Below are positions 58,491-64,000 of a DNA stretch of 64,000 nt, piece by piece. The stretch comes from Citrobacter youngae ATCC 29220 (lineage in GTDB: Bacteria; Pseudomonadota; Gammaproteobacteria; Enterobacterales; Enterobacteriaceae): contig NZ_GG730299.1 in assembly GCF_000155975.1 (NCBI RefSeq), positions 992,041 through 1,056,040 of the forward strand. Direction: 5' to 3'. The notes beneath the pieces are model-generated. The model was not told the origin of the DNA and searched no databases. It worked only from the letters and a program-made list of their open reading frames with translations. A program made the position numbers and the translations under genes. Within the stretch, counting starts at the first letter, position 1. Each line of letters opens with the position of its first letter.

Positions 58491-60542
58491 CTGGGCTTTA
58501 TTCGCCAGCGTCAGGTTGAGCGTGGAGTATGCGTCTGGGTCCAGATCCGTAATGTCATCATTCACCGAAGTGGCGCCGGTAAAATCGGAGCCAGCGGCCA
58601 TGGTCAGATCGATGCTGCCCCAGCCGTCGCTAATGATATCGCCTTCGATAGTCATTTTCCCGCTGCCGGTAATGGTGCCGCCCGGCAGTAGCGTTGCCCC
58701 ATTATTCTCGGTGGTTTTGGCATTACGAATAGCAACGCCGCCATCGGTGATAATGGTGGTATCGCCGGTCAGATTAATCATGCCGCCCTGCTGCACCATC
58801 ACGCCGACGCTGTTTGCACCGGTGTCGGTCATATCAATATTCAGGTTTTCGCCATTGATAACGCCGCCGCTGGTCATGTCGTTATCGCCAACCGCCCATA
58901 ATCCCAGGGATTTGCCGTCACCGCTCATGGTGATATCGGTGTTGGAGATATTTATCGTCTGGCCGCCGAACTGCGCCGAGGCGCCGTAGCCGTTGACGGC
59001 GTAGATTTCGTTACGGTTCACCGCCGTGCCGTTGAAGTTTAGGGTGGTGGTGCTGCCGCCAAAGCCAGCATATGTGGCGCTGATGCCATTGGTGGAGCCG
59101 CCTTCGGCGACGTTACGGCCGTCAACGACGCTGTCGCCGCCAATGTTGACAACAACGTTATCAGCGGCGCCGCCCTGAGCGTTAATACCCGTTGATTGCG
59201 CGGTGTTTACCGTCAGGCCGCGAGCGGTGAAATCGCCGCCGGTTACCCAGATAGTCTCTGCTTCGCCGGTGGCGCTGACGGTACTGCCCACGCCGAGATC
59301 CATGGAGCCGCCGTCTTCCTGGATACCGTATACCCACTTGCCTGAGGCGTCGATGGTCAGATAATCAGCAGAAAATGTCCCGCTGCCCTCCATCATGTCG
59401 ATACCCGCCCCGGAATAGAAGCCTGAAAGTTCAATCGTTGAGTCATAGCCCAGGTCGGCGCTTGCGCCACCGTCGTCGAGTAAAATGCCGCGAGCGCTTG
59501 GGGAATTGGTGTTGGTTGTTTCAAGGGTGATATAATAATTATCGGCAGTGAAGCTACTGCCGCTGTTAACCGTTATGCCCTGAACCAGCCCGCTGGCCCC
59601 GTCGGCGTAAACCCAGCCGCCGGTACCTAGATCGGCGTGGCTGTTATTATCCAACACGATGCCATCTTCTACCATTCCGCCCTGTGCGTTTACGGTAACA
59701 GACAGGTTGCTATCGGCGGTAAGTGAGCCGGAATTGCCGATAGAAATGCCGGTAACATTCGACTTGCCATACGCAATAACACTCGTATCGCTACCCAAAT
59801 TGACGCTGGCATCGCCAAGACTATCAATACCTACGGTCTGGTTTTGCGCAATGCCATATTCTGGATTACCAACCCAGACACTGCCGTCGTCCATGCTGAA
59901 ATCACCGCTGCCGTCTTCGAGATAAACACCATAGGCGTTCAGACCGTTGGTGGTTACACCGATGCTGCTGCCTTGTCCCAGGTCGGTGCTGCCGCCCTGG
60001 CCGATATCTTCAAAACCGTAGGCTGTTCCGCTGCTGGCTGGGGTTGGGTTGATGGTGATCTGCAGATGATCGGCGGTAATAGAGGTATTGTCTTGCTGAT
60101 TACCCACCAACAATCCTGTTATGGTTCCTGGGGATTCGGTGCTGGTATTGTCAACCGTTATGCTGCTTCCGCTGCCTAAATCGTTATTGGTTCCGTTGTC
60201 CAAATTGACGCCGATAAGGGAGCCACTGCCACCCTGAACCGATACGTATGAACCGCCGTTAATTTGCACGCCAGTGCCGCCAGCGGTAGTACTGTCGATG
60301 CCGGTAGTGCCGTCGTATGATTCGATATCTACGTTATTATCAATGGTAATACTGGCGCCGCTTTGCGGCCCGATAACGTCGCTGTATGGATCGCTATAAG
60401 CGCTTGCCGACAGCAGTGCGCCCAACGCGATTGTTGCAATGCGGACCTGACGACGTACGCCGCCGCCGCTGTGTACGAATTCAGCGGTGACCATATACAT
60501 ATTGCGAGCCGCATTCCAAACGATGTTGTAACTTCTGTTCAT

Positions 60543-61211
60543 CCGGTTCTCCAGGGATAGCCCCATACTTCGTTACAAAAATTGTTATGACGAATATTTT
60601 ATTTTTTGCTCTGATACACGCTTAGCTAAATTTGAGTAATAAACAAAATTACCCTTGGCGGCATTTTATGGAAAATTAATATTTATATAAATATAGGCTT
60701 TTGGGCAAAAATTCGGTTTAGGAGGAAGTTTGCTGTGTTGTATTTATGTTATTTAATATAAGGATGAGCGTTTTTATTTTGTTTGTTTTTACGTGCATTA
60801 TATTTTTGCTATTTAATATCAGTAGGTTAGGAGTGGGTTTTGTGTGGGGTGATAACTTCGCAGAAGAGGGTGAGCATTCTCTGATTTCAGTTTAAAAATT
60901 AAATTGAGCCAATATCTATTGGTTTTTTGTCCGAAAAAGTACAGGTGCGGTATGGGTAAAATCCAAAATTGGATTTCCGTCTGACGGGAATTAACGCCCG
61001 CGGCAGAAACTATATTATGAAATAGATATGGTTTTTTCTGAATATAATCGAAAAATTCGCTAAAGCCAGTTTTATAAAAAGACGGTAAATGAGTGAGTTT
61101 GCGTGATGGGGCATGGAGCATTCATTGCACAGGAGATAACCTCCTGCCAGATCAATAAATCGGGAAATTTAGCGATATGGCAGAAGGATAACGGAGATGC
61201 TTGCAGAGCGA
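60543..61211. other. AT-rich region between autotransporter 2 and fnr
   Basis: About 670 bases with many A/T runs and no supported gene. It holds an 8-bp-arm palindrome AAATCCAA-AA-TTGGATTT at 60959-60976, direct repeat copy B, and presumably the autotransporter 2 promoter. The start of the stretch next to 60542 has the ribosome binding site CTGGAG. Confidence 0.6.
61138..61159. repeat. Island-flanking direct repeat, copy B
   Basis: AACCTCCTGCCAGATCAATA plus two more A at 61158-61159; 21 of 22 bases equal copy A and the orientation is the same. It lies just downstream of fnr, so the pair marks both ends of the inserted segment. Confidence 0.8.
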
Positions 61212-61964
61212 TTACGCAACGTTGCGAGTATGGCCAGCAAGAACCGCCAGCGCGTCGCTATTCTCAATAGTGATATATTTGCCTTTCACCGCCAGCATAC
61301 CGCTTTTCTGGAAACGACCCAGCAGGCGGCTAATGGTTTCAACCGTCAGACCGAGATAGTTACCGATGTCGCCACGGGTCATGGTCAGGCGGAATTCACG
61401 CGGCGAAAACCCACGCTGGGCGAAGCGGCGAGACAGGTTGTAGATAAAGGCCGCCAGGCGCTCTTCCGCGTTTTTCTTCGACAACAGCAGGATCATGTCC
61501 TGGTCGCCTTTGATTTCGCCACTCATCAGACGCATCATCTGTTGACGCAGATTCGGCATTTTACCGGACAGGTCATCCAGCGTTTCGAAAGGAATTTCGC
61601 ATACCATTGAGGTTTCCAGCGCCTGGGCAAAGCTCGGGTGATGCCCGCTGCCAATCGCGTCAAAACCTACCAGGTCACCCGCAAGGTGGAAACCGGTAAT
61701 CTGTTCATCGCCTTGCTCGGTAATGGTATAGCTTTTAATCGTTCCGGAGCGGATAGCATAGAGTGATTTAAGCTCATCACCTGCTTTAAAGAGGGTCTGC
61801 CCCTTTTGGATAGGCTTTTTGCGCTCGATGATGTTATCGAGCTGGTCAAGCTCATGCTCGTTAAGTGTGAACGGGATGCAAAGCTGGCTGATGCTGCAAT
61901 CCTGGCAATGGATAGCACAACCGCCAGACTGAATGCGCCGTATAATTCGCTTTTCCGGGATCAT
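61212..61964 (-). CDS. fnr: Fumarate/nitrate reduction regulator Fnr
   Basis: Global oxygen sensor, 250 residues. Cys20, Cys23, Cys29 and Cys122 bind the [4Fe-4S] cluster; a CRP-like cyclic nucleotide fold and the helix-turn-helix [21 protein letters not shown] follow. Start at ATG 61964 ([20 protein letters not shown]); upstream in-frame codons are not conserved. Likely activates the DMSO-reductase-like operon in this window. Confidence 0.97.
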   Translation of the reverse strand: MIPEKRIIRRIQSGGCAIHCQDCSISQLCIPFTLNEHELDQLDNIIERKKPIQKGQTLFKAGDELKSLYAIRSGTIKSYTITEQGDEQITGFHLAGDLVGFDAIGSGHHPSFAQALETSMVCEIPFETLDDLSGKMPNLRQQMMRLMSGEIKGDQDMILLLSKKNAEERLAAFIYNLSRRFAQRGFSPREFRLTMTRGDIGNYLGLTVETISRLLGRFQKSGMLAVKGKYITIENSDALAVLAGHTRNVA

Positions 61965-61983
61965 AGGTCTGCTCAAGCCGTAA

Positions 61984-61997
61984 TTGATATTTGTCAA
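61984..61997 (-). promoter_or_regulatory. FNR-like site upstream of fnr
   Basis: On the plus strand TTGATATTTGTCAA; one base from the FNR consensus. It lies 20 bases before the fnr ATG and fits the known negative autoregulation of fnr. Confidence 0.7.
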
Positions 61998-62158
61998 TTT
62001 TAACATCTTTTTGGTGAGCACGTAAGCCTGAGCGACTCCCAATAGAGAATAATTCAGGCATAACTGGGTTGAATGTTTCTATCTACCTGATTAACCGCAA
62101 TTTATTTAAGGTCACATTATGTGGAACTGTGATGTATAAGGCATTAATTGCCTGGATT

Positions 62159-62674
62159 CTAGAGTAGCAAATAGCCTTCATGCCGCAGTAGCCACTCTTT
62201 TCGCTGCACGCCGCCAGCATATCCGGTCATGGTTCCGTTGCGCCCAATGACGCGATGACAAGGGACCACAATGCTTACGGGGTTTGAACCATTCGCCACG
62301 CCGACGGCCCTGGCCGCACCGGGGCGTCCCAGTTGTTCGGCAAGTTGGCCATAGTGCATGACCTGTCCACAGGGAATCGTGCGTAACGCCTGCCAGACCT
62401 CACGCTGAAAAGGCGTACCCGCGGTGGCGGTTTCCAGGGTGTCAATAATGCTAAGGTTTCCGGCAAAATATTCAGCCAACTTATCACTCAATCCGCCCGG
62501 ATTTTTGGCGGCAATACGCTGATAACCTTCAGCCCGGTAATGAATATCCAGCAGCTGCGCCATGCGATCGCTGTGTTGATCCCATTCGACCGCGCGCAGA
62601 CGAAATTGCTCATCGCAAATAACCCACAGCGGGCCCAGCGGCGTGGCGATGGTGTCTTCCAGTAAGTTCAGCAT
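62159..62674 (-). CDS. ogt: Methylated-DNA-protein cysteine methyltransferase Ogt
   Basis: Constitutive O6-alkylguanine-DNA alkyltransferase, 171 residues. The acceptor Cys139 lies in [10 protein letters not shown]; the Arg-finger helix [14 protein letters not shown] precedes it. Suicide repair enzyme in the cytoplasm. Follows the E. coli order fnr-ogt. Confidence 0.96.
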   Translation of the reverse strand: MLNLLEDTIATPLGPLWVICDEQFRLRAVEWDQHSDRMAQLLDIHYRAEGYQRIAAKNPGGLSDKLAEYFAGNLSIIDTLETATAGTPFQREVWQALRTIPCGQVMHYGQLAEQLGRPGAARAVGVANGSNPVSIVVPCHRVIGRNGTMTGYAGGVQRKEWLLRHEGYLLL

Positions 62675-62887
62675 CCGTTTCTCTCATTACAGCATTTGCA
62701 GACAAGGTGACACATTAGCACGCCGCTTAGCGTCGCTGCTATACCCCTAAAAACGGATATCAATGTATTGGAGGTAGATCGCTTCTATGGCGTGAAGTTG
62801 ATGAATTATTGGAAATAATAGTAAACCGTTGTCGGTATAATAGCGCGCGGTTATGATAAGGCCCGTCAATACGCTGGAGGATGATAC

Positions 62888-63451
62888 ATGAACCTTGATG
62901 ATGCATCGTTATTTCTTGACGCGATGGGGGATGTTCAACCGCTGAAAGGCCGCGCCGATGTACACTGGCAGCCCACGCGGAATCTCCGCGCTCCGGCACG
63001 TATCGATACGCTACAACTGGATAATTTTCTCTCGACGGGTTTTCTCGATATTGTCCCGCTGAGCGTGCCGTTGGAATTTCGCCGCGAAGGTTTGCAGCAC
63101 GGTGTGACGGACAAACTGCGAACCGGTAAATATCCGCAGCAGGCGAGTCTCAATCTCGTCCGCCAGCCCGTTGAGACCTGCCGCCAGATGCTATTCAGCT
63201 TTATTTTGCAGGCGCAGCAAGACGGGTTGCGTAATGTGCTGGTGATACACGGCAAGGGGCGTGACGATAACTCTCATGCCAATATTGTTCGCAGCTATGT
63301 GGCGCGTTGGCTGACGGAATTTGAAGATGTACAGGCCTATTGCGCCGCGCTGCCGCATCACGGCGGCAACGGGGCATGCTATGTGGCATTGCGTAAAACC
63401 GCGCAGGCAAAACAGGAAAACTGGGAGCGTCACGCTAAGCGCAGCCGCTGA
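62888..63451 (+). CDS. smrA: Smr-domain DNA endonuclease SmrA (YdaL)
   Basis: A 187-residue protein with a C-terminal Smr domain: LNLVRQPVETCRQMLFSFI and VLVIHGKGRDDNSHANIVRSYVARWL hold the conserved HGKG motif. E. coli SmrA shows DNA nicking activity. GGAGGATGATAC precedes the ATG. Convergent with dgcM; 12 bases separate the stops. Confidence 0.94.
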   Translation: MNLDDASLFLDAMGDVQPLKGRADVHWQPTRNLRAPARIDTLQLDNFLSTGFLDIVPLSVPLEFRREGLQHGVTDKLRTGKYPQQASLNLVRQPVETCRQMLFSFILQAQQDGLRNVLVIHGKGRDDNSHANIVRSYVARWLTEFEDVQAYCAALPHHGGNGACYVALRKTAQAKQENWERHAKRSR

Positions 63452-63463
63452 CCGGCGCGAACA

Positions 63464-64000
63464 TCAGGCGGCCAGCACCCGGTTCCGGCCTTCGTTTTTG
63501 GCTTTGTACAGCGCGTCGTCAACGCGTTTGAATAGCTCATCAATACTTTCATTCGTTTCGTGGCGCGCCACGCCGATGCTGACGGTAAAGCGGGGAAGGC
63601 CGGGGAGAGTCACCTTGGCCACCGCCGCGCGTATGACTTCAGCGAGATTAAGGGCCGCATCCAGCGAGGTTCGCGGCAGAAGCACCACAAACTCTTCACC
63701 TCCCCAGCGAAAAATCAGATCGTCTTTTCTCACGCAGGACTCCAGCGTTCGCGCCAGCGCGCAGAGCACATCGTCGCCTTTTAAATGCCCAAAGAGATCG
63801 TTGATGCTTTTAAAGCGATCGGTGTCGATTAACAGCAGGCTGTAGTCCTGCGTCAAAGACATCGCGTTAGTCTGTTGCGGTTCGGTTACCTGATAAAAAT
63901 GTCGGCGGTTCAGTAAGCCGGTCAGGGCGTCCCGCAGGGCCGCTTGTTCGAGTTCCTGCTCCAGCCGCTTTTGTTCGGTAATATCATGAATAATGCACAG
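63464..64000 (-). CDS. dgcM: Diguanylate cyclase DgcM (YdaM), 3' part
   Basis: C-terminal GGDEF domain of DgcM, the cyclase that promotes curli expression through MlrA and csgD. Translating from base 64000 gives a PAC-like DITEQKRLEQELEQA, then DALTGLLNRRHF and the active site FRWGGEEFVVLLP. The N-terminal PAS domains lie outside the window. Stop at 63464. Confidence 0.92.
   Translation of the reverse strand: MCIIHDITEQKRLEQELEQAALRDALTGLLNRRHFYQVTEPQQTNAMSLTQDYSLLLIDTDRFKSINDLFGHLKGDDVLCALARTLESCVRKDDLIFRWGGEEFVVLLPRTSLDAALNLAEVIRAAVAKVTLPGLPRFTVSIGVARHETNESIDELFKRVDDALYKAKNEGRNRVLAA

Larger units (their letters stand above)
55573..60542 (-). pseudogene. Large autotransporter 2, interrupted by a frameshift
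   Basis: Start ATG 60542 (MNRSYNIVWNAARNMYMVTAE) is a textbook extended signal peptide region, followed by the hydrophobic core IATIALGALLSASAYS. The passenger carries repeated DLGxGSxI-type beta-helix turns, two WDGKTLTKKG repeats, a Gly/Asp linker and a barrel ending NLRYSW. The frame breaks at 57448-57455: frame one runs from 60542 to a stop at 57375, the rest continues in another frame to 55573. Adding four bases (one CCAG) restores a 1657-residue protein and the residues APASQVDFINVEG, parallel to APASEVDFLNVEG in autotransporter 1. As read, the barrel is not translated with the signal, so secretion fails. Confidence 0.85.

Noticed and set aside
57865..58989. Long plus-strand frames antisense to autotransporter 2
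   Set aside because: They mirror the low-complexity Ser/Thr/Asp-rich passenger; no start site or domain.
60959..60976. Palindrome AAATCCAA-AA-TTGGATTT as operator of autotransporter 2
   Set aside because: It is more than 400 bases from the start codon in very AT-rich DNA where short palindromes arise by chance; kept only as a note.
61212..62042. Longer Fnr with 26 extra N-terminal residues
   Set aside because: The upstream residues are not like Fnr, and [10 protein letters not shown] at 61964 is the known start; the FNR-like site lies within the would-be extension.
62675..62887. Possible McaS-type small RNA between ogt and smrA
   Set aside because: In E. coli a small RNA lies near smrA, but the recalled McaS sequence and terminator are not present here.

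Overview
The window is chromosomal DNA of an enterobacterium, most likely a member of the Citrobacter freundii complex. The backbone follows the E. coli/Salmonella order fabI - sapFDCBA - pspF/pspABCD - ycjM..ycjV-ompG-ycjW - ycjX-ycjF-tyrR-tpx-ycjG-mpaA-mppA - ynaI-ynaJ-uspE-fnr-ogt-smrA-dgcM. A chromosomal qnrB gene sits next to pspF, which is the known ancestral setting of this quinolone-resistance family in Citrobacter. A STM1697-like degenerate EAL gene lies between fabI and sapF, as in Salmonella.

Region 1 (1-7.0 kb): 5' part of fabI, an anti-flagellar EAL-like gene with a strong inverted repeat in front, and the complete sap peptide-transport operon on the minus strand. Region 2 (7.3-10.3 kb): accessory block ydeI, ydeJ, an SDR dehydrogenase and SOS-controlled qnrB with a visible LexA box. 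Region 3 (10.3-13.0 kb): divergent pspF and the sigma54-dependent pspABCD membrane-stress operon. Region 4 (13.1-26.9 kb): the complete ycj cluster for uptake and breakdown of rare glucosides (GH13 and GH65 phosphorylases, ABC importer with an intact ATPase, keto-sugar dehydrogenases and epimerase, beta-phosphoglucomutase, OmpG porin, LacI-type repressor YcjW). Two identical 14-bp palindromic operators lie before ycjM and before ycjU. pspE lies after ycjW, separated from pspABCD.

Region 5 (27.6-35.9 kb): ycjX, ycjF, tyrR, tpx and murein-peptide recycling genes ycjG, mpaA, mppA. Region 6 (36-47.65 kb) is accessory DNA between mppA and ynaI: a B3/4-domain gene divergent from an XRE-cupin regulator, an aldo/keto reductase, an AT-rich stretch with a candidate small RNA, a DMSO-reductase-like operon behind a perfect FNR box, a ferredoxin, a cysteine-rich MarR regulator, a CPVC thioredoxin-like protein, a Rof-like Rho antagonist, two gene remnants, a carboxymuconolactone-decarboxylase-like protein and a zinc alcohol dehydrogenase. 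Region 7 (47.7-50.2 kb): ynaI, ynaJ, uspE.

Region 8 (50.2-61.2 kb) is an island between uspE and fnr carrying two large convergent autotransporters with homologous C-terminal halves, one broken by a 4-bp frameshift. A 22-bp near-perfect direct repeat flanks the island. Region 9 (61.2-64 kb): fnr, ogt, smrA and the 3' part of dgcM. No tRNA, rRNA, IS element, prophage or CRISPR array was seen. Identifications rest on recalled family sequences and visible motifs; no database search was run.
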